Shown: positions 1 to 5,776 of the stretch, piece after piece | How the letters are laid out: every line of letters begins with the position of its first letter | Numbering within the stretch: the first letter of the stretch is position 1 | Origin: Deltaproteobacteria bacterium | GTDB taxonomy: Bacteria; Desulfobacterota; Desulfobulbia; Desulfobulbales; SURF-16 | Reading direction: 5' to 3' | Assembly (NCBI GenBank): GCA_029939635.1 | Contig: JAOZSN010000163.1 | Location: 1 to 6,178, forward strand | DNA: 6,178 nt | The notes under the pieces: generated by a model | Database searches by the model: none | Seen by the model: only the letters and a program-made list of their open reading frames with translations | What the model was told of the DNA's origin: nothing | Program-made: the position numbers and the translations under genes

Positions 1-561
1 AAACTAACAGGTTCTGGTTCAAGCTCTGCATCGGCAAAATAGACCAAGCTTTTTACAACAGTAAAACTATTTAGTTGTTCATATTTCTGTTCAAAAAAAC
101 CAAGAAGATCTCCAAGAGAAAACACCTTAAGTAAGGCGTGTATGTCGTATAAATCTTTTCTTGCACCACGATTAGCAATGGCATTCAACTTCATTGCCGC
201 AATATCTTCCAGAGAAAAAAATCTTATCCCCTCAACAAGGCTCAGTGGAGACAAAAGGGGGTAATTATGTCTTATAAAATCTACTTTTATCTCTTCATCC
301 TGTAATTTAATAAACAATGACAATGAGTTGGTAGATTGCGAGCAGGAACTTACTTCATAACACGAGCGAAGATGTTCAAATAAATCATTACTATCAAATA
401 AATTATTCGTAAAAAAAATCAAGATCAATAGAAACTCTATGACCCAGTTGGAGGGCGAGGGCTGTGTCACCAGCCAGAGCAAATTCTTGCAATTTATCAT
501 CCGCAGCAAGACCCTGTAGCAACAGCAAGGTCTCTTTATGGATTGATTTTAATTGCAACAT
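1..561 (-). pseudogene. AbiEii/AbiGii-type nucleotidyltransferase (toxin-like), frameshifted, runs off left edge
   Basis: This gene has no single open frame, so it must be read across two. From the ATG at 561-559 the first frame gives about 50 residues ending in HRVSIDLDFF, then reaches a TAA at 405-403. Dropping one base of the T8 run (411-418 on the plus strand) moves into a frame open for about 136 codons, from TNNLFDSND to the window edge. The joined product has the hallmarks of AbiEii/AbiGii-like nucleotidyltransferases: a GDTALALQLGHR segment (usually GGT in this family), the metal-binding DxD (D46, D48), and a downstream KLNAIANRGARKDLYDI motif. Type IV AbiE toxins are known to transfer nucleotides and cause growth arrest; activity here is inferred from family only. 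The start overlaps the upstream small gene by 13 bases, suggesting translational coupling. Both catalytic halves are well preserved, so the break is recent, phase-variable, corrected by slippage, or a sequence error. The C-terminus lies outside the window. Confidence 0.8.
411..418. repeat. A8/T8 homopolymer at the frame break
   Basis: Eight consecutive A on the plus strand (U8 in the mRNA of the nucleotidyltransferase gene) lie exactly where the protein similarity jumps frame, just after the DLDFF catalytic motif. Seven would give a continuous frame (D-F-F-T-N-N). A run of this length is prone to replication slippage, transcriptional slippage and base-calling errors. Confidence 0.85.
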
Positions 562-830
562 CTAAAATTTTCTTTCCTGACATTAAAATAAACGCTCAAA
601 AAATTGAGGCTTTTAGGGTCAAGAGAACGAATATTCACAGCCTCTTGCTGAATCAGCTTCTCCCCATATAAACGCAAGAGGGTATGCCAATCATCCATAT
701 TGCCACGACTTACTACTCTGGCAATAATAAATCTGGCATGGGTATCAATATCAATAGAATTGATATCAACATCCCAAAACAATGGAGATTTAAAAAAATG
801 CTGAATTTTTTCAGTGCTCCTTGATTCCAA
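549..830 (-). CDS. DUF6922-like small protein, probable partner/antitoxin of AbiEii-type gene
   Basis: This is a 93-residue cytoplasmic protein with no signal peptide or membrane segment. Residues about 18-85 carry a pattern I recognise from small proteins encoded next to AbiEii-type nucleotidyltransferases (DUF6922-like): FWDVDINSID, then FIIARVVSRGNMDDW, then a LYGEK segment, then LDPKSLNFLSVYFNV. The start is TTG at 830-828, chosen because an AAAGGGAG Shine-Dalgarno lies 7 bases upstream and the homologous region begins soon after. Only 23 bases separate it from the end of gmd, with no room for a terminator, so it is probably cotranscribed with gmd. Its stop overlaps the start of the nucleotidyltransferase gene by 13 bases. 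The order (small gene first, nucleotidyltransferase second, overlapping) is that of a toxin-antitoxin or abortive-infection pair, so an antitoxin or accessory role is inferred. No clear helix-turn-helix could be identified by eye. The family name is from memory. Confidence 0.72.
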   Translation of the reverse strand: MESRSTEKIQHFFKSPLFWDVDINSIDIDTHARFIIARVVSRGNMDDWHTLLRLYGEKLIQQEAVNIRSLDPKSLNFLSVYFNVRKENFRCCN

Positions 831-837
831 GAAATTA

Positions 838-842
838 CTCCC
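838..842 (-). promoter_or_regulatory. Shine-Dalgarno that fixes the TTG start of the DUF6922-like gene
   Basis: The minus strand reads GGGAG (inside AAAGGGAG) seven bases before TTG at 830-828. It lies between the gmd stop codon and this start. This supports the non-ATG start and independent ribosome loading on a shared transcript. Confidence 0.7.
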
Positions 843-853
843 TTTACAAACAA

Positions 854-1939
854 TTACTCATGGTAATCACAGGTCGCATAGCCATGCTTCTTAACCAATT
901 CATCACGCTCAGCAACCTTAAGATCCTCCCGCACCATCTCTGCCACTAATTCGTTGAAGGTAATCTTAGGTACCCAGCCCAATTTTTCCTTGGCCTTATC
1001 AGGCTTGCCAAGCAGGGTCTCAACCTCTGTGGGACGAAAATAGCGCTCATCAACGGCAACCAAACAATTACCTTTGCCATCAAAGCCCTTTTCGTCTAAC
1101 CCACTACCCTGCCAGGTGATCTCTATGCCCATTTCTTTAGCAGCGGCATCAACAAAATCACGCACCGAGTGCTGCTCTCCTGAGGCAATGACAAAATCCT
1201 CAGGCTCATCCTGCTGTAGCATGAGCCATTGCATCTCCACATAATCCTTGGCATGGCCCCAGTCTCGTTTGGCATCCAAATTACCCAAATATATACAATC
1301 CTGCAGGCCAAGTTTTATGCGGGCCAAGGCCCGGGTGATTTTGCGGGTAACAAAGGTCTCACCACGCACCGGAGATTCATGATTAAACAAAATACCGTTA
1401 CAGGCGTACATATTATACGCCTCACGATAATTGATGGTAATCCAGTAAGAATAAAGTTTTGCCACGGCATAGGGCGAGCGTGGGTAAAACGGAGTTGTTT
1501 CAGTCTGGGGTGTTTCCTGAACCAGGCCGTATAGCTCTGAGGTAGAGGCCTGATAAAACTTTGTTTTCTCGGTCAGGCCCAAAATACGAATGGCCTCCAA
1601 AAGACGCAGAGTGCCAAGGGCATCTGAGTTGGCGGTATACTCTGGTTCCTCAAAAGAGACAGCCACATGGGACTGGGCTGCCAGATTATACAGCTCATCC
1701 GGCTCTACTTTGCCGATAATATGAATGAGACTGGAGGAATCTGTCATATCTCCATGATGGAGAACAAAATTACGCTCCTTTTCATGAGGATCTTGATAAA
1801 GATGGTCAATGCGATCAGTATTAAAGAGGGAGGAGCGCCGCTTGATACCGTGTACCTCATAGCCCTTTTTGAGGAGAAACTCCGCAAGATAGGCACCATC
1901 CTGGCCGGTGATACCGGTAATTAAAGCCTTTTTTTTCAT
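854..1939 (-). CDS. gmd: GDP-mannose 4,6-dehydratase
   Basis: This 361-residue enzyme converts GDP-D-mannose to GDP-4-dehydro-6-deoxy-D-mannose, the entry step to GDP-L-fucose, GDP-D-rhamnose, GDP-perosamine and related sugars for O-antigen, capsule or glycan. It is a cytoplasmic extended short-chain dehydrogenase. Residues 9-15 (GITGQDG) are the NADP-binding glycine motif, and RRSS at 34-37 is typical of the family. T133 and E135 in STSELYG, with Y157 and K161 in SPYAVAK, form the expected catalytic set. NHESPVRGETFVTRK (186-200) and LDAKRDWGHAKDYVE (221-235) are classic Gmd signatures. The length is close to that of characterised bacterial enzymes, so the gene looks complete and functional. 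The start ATG has no strong Shine-Dalgarno, but the N-terminus aligns well. No fucose synthetase, reductase or glycosyltransferase lies beside it here. Instead it is followed at once by the DUF6922/AbiEii pair. Confidence 0.97.
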   Translation of the reverse strand: MKKKALITGITGQDGAYLAEFLLKKGYEVHGIKRRSSLFNTDRIDHLYQDPHEKERNFVLHHGDMTDSSSLIHIIGKVEPDELYNLAAQSHVAVSFEEPEYTANSDALGTLRLLEAIRILGLTEKTKFYQASTSELYGLVQETPQTETTPFYPRSPYAVAKLYSYWITINYREAYNMYACNGILFNHESPVRGETFVTRKITRALARIKLGLQDCIYLGNLDAKRDWGHAKDYVEMQWLMLQQDEPEDFVIASGEQHSVRDFVDAAAKEMGIEITWQGSGLDEKGFDGKGNCLVAVDERYFRPTEVETLLGKPDKAKEKLGWVPKITFNELVAEMVREDLKVAERDELVKKHGYATCDYHE

Positions 1940-2003
1940 ATATATTTACCGCAGAGACTCTTAACAAAAAGAGAGGAAGAATTTTAACAAGCCCTGCTGG
2001 TAA

Positions 2004-2018
2004 GTAGTGGATCACTAC
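2004..2018. promoter_or_regulatory. Perfect dyad GTAGTG-gat-CACTAC, possible operator
   Basis: A perfect 6-bp inverted repeat with a 3-base centre abuts the candidate -10 of gmd and covers the predicted start of transcription. It could be a repressor site or a short leader hairpin. There is no U-tract after it on either strand, so it does not look like a terminator. The function is inferred from position only. Confidence 0.35.
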
Positions 2019-2046
2019 AAAATAGCAAAAATACCGCAGGAAACAA
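2019..2046 (-). promoter_or_regulatory. Candidate sigma-70 promoter for gmd
   Basis: On the minus strand TTGTTT (2046-2041) is followed after 16 bases by TATTTT (2024-2019), with TG one base before the -10 giving an extended -10. Transcription would begin near 2012, about 70 bases before the gmd start. The match is moderate and the region is AT-rich, so chance similarity is possible. Confidence 0.35.
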
Positions 2047-2189
2047 TAATAATTGAGAAAAATTTATGTTTTTTGAACAGGTTTAAAAAGAGAAAAAACC
2101 AGGATGTTACTTCCATGAAAGGGGTTGAATTCAAAGAAAAAATATATGGCAAACGCATGTTACATAAAGGCAAGACCAAGGGCAAGAAC

Positions 2190-2780
2190 TTATTGCCTCG
2201 TATCACTAAAAACATCCGCGAGGAGAAGAGCTAGATCGGGAAAGGTACGTAGTACAATACTATCCTCACGACCATAGATCTCGGCCTTATCATATATACC
2301 CTGCTCGTTAAGGCGATAAACCATGGCCATTTCATCGGTGGGATGAACGAGGCAATATTCAGGCACGCCAAAATGTTCGTAAAGATCACGCTTGGTCTTC
2401 AGATCACGGGTAGCGGTGGAAGGGGAGAGAATTTCGATGATGAAATCTGGTGCACCTTTACAGCCACGTTCATCCAGTTTTTCCTCATCACAGACCACGA
2501 CAATATCTGGTTGTACAACCGTATGAATATCCTGATCAGAGCTGTCTAAATCATGGACAAGACGAACATCAAAGGGGGCGGCGTAAAGTCTACAAGGGTT
2601 AGTTTTAAAATAATTCCCCAGCAAAACAACTAACTCGGTTAAAATCTCCTGATGTACACGCCTCGGGGCCGGTGTCATATCGAAAATCTCACCATCAATA
2701 ATCTCCCAACGCCCTTCATTCCACTCCATGTAATCGGCATAGGTGTATAAATCATCTTTGCGCAAGGCGTGTGGTGTCAT
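2190..2780 (-). CDS. Uma2 family (DUF820) endonuclease-like protein
   Basis: This 196-residue cytoplasmic protein has the Uma2/DUF820 pattern, a PD-(D/E)XK nuclease-fold family common in cyanobacteria and environmental bacteria. WEIIDGEIFDMTPAPRRVHQ (25-44) is the conserved N-terminal block. APFDVRL (68-74) leads to the VVQPDIVVVCD strand with candidate catalytic D92, and GAPDFIIEILSPST (109-122) carries E116. DLKTKRDLYEHFGVPEY (126-142) supplies the conserved Lys and Tyr region. Many members have a W-I-V-D-P run after EY; here it reads CLVHP, a departure from that pattern. The start is firm, with AGGAGG six bases before ATG. It is divergent from the CBS/DUF294 gene and separated from gmd by 250 bases, so it is probably a single-gene transcript. 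The true substrate of the family is not established, so no specific function is proposed. Confidence 0.9.
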   Translation of the reverse strand: MTPHALRKDDLYTYADYMEWNEGRWEIIDGEIFDMTPAPRRVHQEILTELVVLLGNYFKTNPCRLYAAPFDVRLVHDLDSSDQDIHTVVQPDIVVVCDEEKLDERGCKGAPDFIIEILSPSTATRDLKTKRDLYEHFGVPEYCLVHPTDEMAMVYRLNEQGIYDKAEIYGREDSIVLRTFPDLALLLADVFSDTRQ

Positions 2781-2786
2781 ACTCTT

Positions 2787-2792
2787 CCTCCT
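2787..2792 (-). promoter_or_regulatory. Strong Shine-Dalgarno of the Uma2 gene
   Basis: The minus strand reads AGGAGG, a full consensus, six bases before the ATG at 2780. It confirms that start. Confidence 0.8.
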
Positions 2793-2818
2793 CTAAAAAT
2801 TCAGCAAGCACTCATTGT

Positions 2819-2846
2819 CTAATATTGGTACAATAATTCTTCCCAA
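2819..2846 (-). promoter_or_regulatory. Candidate promoter for the Uma2 gene
   Basis: The minus strand has TTGGGA (2846-2841), a 16-base spacer, then TATTAG (2824-2819). Each hexamer matches four of six consensus bases. The elements straddle the -10 of the divergent gene, so the two promoters would share DNA. Confidence 0.3.
2826..2834 (+). promoter_or_regulatory. Extended -10 promoter for the cNMP/CBS/DUF294 gene
   Basis: TGGTACAAT is an extended -10 (TG-n-TACAAT, five of six matches to TATAAT). No good -35 is seen 16-18 bases upstream, as is common for extended -10 promoters. It would give a leader of about 50 bases ending in the AGGAG ribosome site at 2881-2885, five bases before the ATG at 2891. 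Confidence 0.5.
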
Positions 2847-2890
2847 AAGCGTACCATTTTTAACCACGAAACCAGCCAGCAGGAGCCTCC

Positions 2891-4816
2891 ATGGCCAGCA
2901 CGCCCCTCCCAGAACAGCATATTGCCCCAGAAATGGTACTTGATTTTCTGCAAAACACCCTCCCGTTTAAAGAGCTTTCTGCCACAGCCCTCGCCAGGCT
3001 GGCAAAAAAATGCATTATTGACTTTTTCCCTAAGGATACCCTTATTTTTCACCAGGACGATACCGAGGTGACCCATCTCTATGTCATCCAAAAAGGGGGG
3101 GTCAAATCGTACCTCAAAAACGCTGAGGGTGATATCTCCCTCAAGGACTTTCGTGGCGAAGGTGAGTATTTTGGTGCCCTACCCTTAATCCAAAACACCA
3201 AGGCAAACCTTAATATTGAGACCGTGGAAGATACATTCTGCTTTCTCTTCTCCAAAGAGGCATTTACCGAGCTACTTGAGTCAGAACCAAAGGCAAGTAA
3301 CTTCTTCCTGCGTTCCATGTCTGACAAGCTGGTTAATTCTGCCTATGCTGAGTTACGCCACAACAGAGCAACGGGCCGGGCCGAGAGTGCTCTCTATCTC
3401 TTCACTACCCAGATTGGCGACATCCAGACAACGCCACGAACCATCAGTAGCCTCGAATCAGTGCAAAAGGCTGCAGCTGACATGGCTCGTCTCCATATCG
3501 GTTCTCTGCTGGTGGAAGAGAATGATAAGGTCATCGGCATTGTTACTGACAAGGATCTACGCACCAAGGTGGTTGCCAAGGGCCTTGACTATGCCACTCC
3601 GGTCAAGAGCATTATGGCCTCTCCTGTGCAGACCATTGCCGCAAATGCCGTCTGTTTTGATGCCCTGCTCTTTATGATGAGCAAACGTATCCATCACTTG
3701 GCCGTGGAAAATCAGGGGGAAATTAGCGGTATTGTCACCACCCATGATATCATGGTGTTACAGGGAACCTCGCCCATTTATCTCTTCCGCGAAATTGTCG
3801 CCCAGCGGACCATTGAAGGTCTGTACCCCATGGCCGCTAAAATCCCTTCGGTGGTCAGAACCCTGGTAGAAGATGGTGCCAAGGCCAATAATATCACCCG
3901 AATGATTACCATCATCAATGATCATATCCTTGACCGCCTCCTTACCCTCATGGTGGAAAAACATGGAACGCCACCAGTGCCATTTTCCTGGTTGCTCATG
4001 GGCAGTGAAGGTAGGCGTGAGCAAACCTTTCTCACTGATCAGGACAATGCCCTGATCTATGCCCAAAGCGATGACCCTGCCCTGCAAAAAGAGGCAGAAA
4101 CCTACTTCAAGGCCTTTACAGAAGAGGCAATCGAGCATCTGGTTAAATGTGGATTCACCCGTTGCCCTGGTAACATCATGGCTTCAAACCCAGAGTTACG
4201 CAAAGATAGCAAGAACTGGCAGGACACCTTCAGCCGCTGGATCAGCACTCCAGATGTGCGCGAAATCCTCCAAGCCACAATTTTCTTTGATTTCCGCGCA
4301 GGTTTTGGTGACAGAGACATCGCCGACAAGTTACGCAGCTATCTAGCCACTAATATTCCCAACAATGACCTCTTTCTTTATCACTTAGCCAATGATTGCC
4401 TTGCCTCCCGCCCTCCCCTCTCCTTCTTTCGCAACTTCATTGTCGAAAAAGATGGCGAGCACCGCAACTCGTTAAACCTCAAACAAAACGGACTCACCCC
4501 CTTTGTTGACTTTGCCAGGGTAATGTCCCTTAAGCATGGCATCAAGGAAAGTAACACCTTGGGTCGCCTGCAGCTGCTGGCCGAAAAACAAATCATCGCG
4601 CCAGAATTTCATGCAGAGATGGTGGAGGCATATGAGTTCATCATGCAGATTCGTCTTGAGCATCAACTGGAACAGATAGAAAATGATATCGAGCCAGACA
4701 ACTTTGTTAATCCAGCCCAACTGACCGATCTGGAGAAGCAAACATTGAAAGGTGCCTTTGATGTGACCAGGAGATTACAGAATTATATCAAGCAAGAATT
4801 TAGATTGGGAGAATAA
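2891..4816 (+). CDS. cNMP-binding / tandem CBS / DUF294 nucleotidyltransferase-like protein
   Basis: This 641-residue soluble multidomain protein is built like a signal-sensing nucleotidyltransferase. Residues about 17-150 form a cyclic-nucleotide-binding-like barrel. Two CBS domains follow at about 178-232 (GSLLVEENDKVIGIVTDKDL) and 238-292 (HHLAVENQGEISGIVTTHDI), and usually bind adenine nucleotides. Residues about 310-490 are the DUF294 domain, with GSEGRREQTFLTDQDNALIY (371-390) giving the G-S and D-x-D metal-binding pattern (D383, D385) of GlnD-like nucleotidyltransferases. Residues about 500-640 are the DUF294 C-terminal helical domain. The barrel's phosphate-binding cassette is altered: the expected Gly-Glu and Arg are A96 and K104, so cAMP may not be its ligand. 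The start is supported by AGGAG five bases upstream. A DnaQ-like exonuclease follows 114 bases later; this pairing recurs in many proteobacteria, often near acetate transport genes (from memory). The target protein or nucleotide is unknown. Confidence 0.93.
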   Translation: MASTPLPEQHIAPEMVLDFLQNTLPFKELSATALARLAKKCIIDFFPKDTLIFHQDDTEVTHLYVIQKGGVKSYLKNAEGDISLKDFRGEGEYFGALPLIQNTKANLNIETVEDTFCFLFSKEAFTELLESEPKASNFFLRSMSDKLVNSAYAELRHNRATGRAESALYLFTTQIGDIQTTPRTISSLESVQKAAADMARLHIGSLLVEENDKVIGIVTDKDLRTKVVAKGLDYATPVKSIMASPVQTIAANAVCFDALLFMMSKRIHHLAVENQGEISGIVTTHDIMVLQGTSPIYLFREIVAQRTIEGLYPMAAKIPSVVRTLVEDGAKANNITRMITIINDHILDRLLTLMVEKHGTPPVPFSWLLMGSEGRREQTFLTDQDNALIYAQSDDPALQKEAETYFKAFTEEAIEHLVKCGFTRCPGNIMASNPELRKDSKNWQDTFSRWISTPDVREILQATIFFDFRAGFGDRDIADKLRSYLATNIPNNDLFLYHLANDCLASRPPLSFFRNFIVEKDGEHRNSLNLKQNGLTPFVDFARVMSLKHGIKESNTLGRLQLLAEKQIIAPEFHAEMVEAYEFIMQIRLEHQLEQIENDIEPDNFVNPAQLTDLEKQTLKGAFDVTRRLQNYIKQEFRLGE

Positions 4817-4818
4817 GC

Positions 4819-4918
4819 AGTTATCAGTGCCAGTTGCCAGTTGTCAACTCATGGTACTTAACTATTCAAAACAACAATATTGCAGTTTCCTGATAACTGA
4901 CACCAACAACTGACAACT
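4819..4918. repeat. 100-base imperfect inverted repeat made of CAGTTRT-like heptads
   Basis: The arms at 4819-4846 and 4891-4918 are inverted copies matching at 20 of 28 positions, with a 44-base centre. Each arm is itself a short tandem array: the left reads cagttat-cagtgc-cagttgc-cagttgt, and the right is the complement of cagttgt-tggtgt-cagttat. Perfect matches include a 9-bp pair (4819-4827 with 4890-4898) and an 8-bp pair (4839-4846 with 4911-4918); these two pairings cross each other and cannot form in one simple hairpin. The element begins two bases after the stop of the DUF294 gene and ends 12 bases before the exonuclease ATG. Similar heptad repeats are known as dispersed short repeats in cyanobacteria and other genomes. 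It could be a MITE-like or REP-like element that also affects readthrough. Confidence 0.7.
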
Positions 4919-4930
4919 ATTCTGAACCCC

Positions 4931-5656
4931 ATGACCATCCTAAGCCATCTACTCAATATCTTTCGAGAAAAGCCGCCGAGCCACCCTTCTTTTGTGCGTA
5001 ATCATGCTTTTTTCAAGGATATTGATCAGGATCGGCCACTTAATGAATTTGATTTTGTGGTCTTGGACACCGAGCTCACCGGTTTAAGTCAACGCCAGGA
5101 TGAGATTGTTTCCATAGGTGCAGTACGAATCAGCAATATGCATATTATGGCTGGTCATACCTTTTACAGCCTGGTTAAACCAAAGACAAAAATCGATGCC
5201 ACTGGCGCTACCCTCATCCATCAAATTACTCCCCAGGAGCTTCTAACTGCACCAGAGATTGCCACCGTGCTTCCGGCGCTGGTTGACTATTGTGGTTCAG
5301 CCTTCATGGTGGGCCATTATATTGGTCTGGACAGCCACTTTCTCAATAAGGCTGCCAAAAAACACTTCAAAACCACACTGCGCACCCCTTGCCTGGACAC
5401 CATGCGCCTGGCCCAGATTTATGCTGAGAAAATATGGGGCCGCCACAACGATCAGTATAACCTGCAGGTCTCCTATAACCTCACCGACCTATGCAAAGAG
5501 TATAAACTCCCCCTCTTCCCGGCTCATAATGCCTTACAGGATGCCATGCAGACGGCCTACCTCTTTGTCTTTCTGGTCAAAAGTCTTCAGCAGCAGGGGC
5601 TTATCACCCTGAAGGATTTTTTCAGAGCTGGTCAGAGTTGGAATAGGATAATATAA
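4931..5656 (+). CDS. DnaQ-like DEDDh 3'-5' exonuclease
   Basis: This 241-residue protein has a complete RNase T/DNA polymerase III epsilon-type exonuclease fold, with all five catalytic residues visible. D46 and E48 lie in VVLDTELTGL (Exo I, usually DTETTG). D134 lies in VGHYIGLDSHFLNK (Exo II). H199 and D204 lie in HNALQDAMQTAYL (Exo III). The first 40 residues are a variable leader and the last 30 a short tail, with no polymerase-binding motif I can identify, so it is probably a stand-alone nuclease rather than the replicative proofreading subunit. It follows the DUF294 gene on the same strand and is probably cotranscribed, despite the repeat between them. No Shine-Dalgarno is evident before ATG 4931. 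That start is kept because the protein begins sensibly there; GTG 4994 inside is a less likely alternative. Substrate and partners are unknown. Confidence 0.9.
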   Translation: MTILSHLLNIFREKPPSHPSFVRNHAFFKDIDQDRPLNEFDFVVLDTELTGLSQRQDEIVSIGAVRISNMHIMAGHTFYSLVKPKTKIDATGATLIHQITPQELLTAPEIATVLPALVDYCGSAFMVGHYIGLDSHFLNKAAKKHFKTTLRTPCLDTMRLAQIYAEKIWGRHNDQYNLQVSYNLTDLCKEYKLPLFPAHNALQDAMQTAYLFVFLVKSLQQQGLITLKDFFRAGQSWNRII

Positions 5657-5719
5657 CTACAGGTGTCAGAGGGTATAGTAGACACGCCGAGCTATACAAA
5701 TTCAGTATAAAAAATACAA

Positions 5720-5750
5720 AAAGCCAGACTGGATGAACCAGTCTGGCTTT
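5720..5750 (-). terminator. Rho-independent terminator between convergent genes
   Basis: A perfect 13-bp stem (AAAGCCAGACTGG with its complement) encloses a five-base loop. On the minus strand the stem is followed by a T-rich stretch (tgtattttttat), making a good terminator for the MvhD-like operon. On the plus strand the stem ends in TTT then AAAA, a poorer tract, so termination of the exonuclease transcript there is possible but weaker. Confidence 0.9.
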
Positions 5751-5776
5751 AAAACATACATATTTAAGAGAAAATC

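Noticed and set aside
2182..2197. Small hairpin (ggcaa/ttgcc) at the end of the Uma2 gene as a terminator
   Set aside because: Only five base pairs, it overlaps the stop codon and no T-tract follows on the minus strand.
2007..2234. A 75-codon plus-strand reading frame in the gap before the Uma2 gene
   Set aside because: It is Lys-rich with no recognisable motif, has a GTG start inside the dyad and no Shine-Dalgarno, and overlaps the end of the Uma2 gene. It is most likely a chance frame in AT-rich DNA.
3216..3677. Long reading frame in another frame inside the cNMP/CBS/DUF294 gene
   Set aside because: It lies wholly inside a well-supported gene, has no family pattern and no ribosome site. 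The same applies to the other overlapping frames in gmd, Uma2 and the exonuclease gene.
4818..4919. CRISPR-like array
   Set aside because: The units are only about seven bases with no spacers, and the two arms are inverted, so it is not a CRISPR array.
5673..5697. Inverted repeat gtatag/ctatac after the exonuclease gene
   Set aside because: Six AT-rich base pairs with a 13-base loop and no U-tract; the 5720-5750 hairpin is the convincing terminator.
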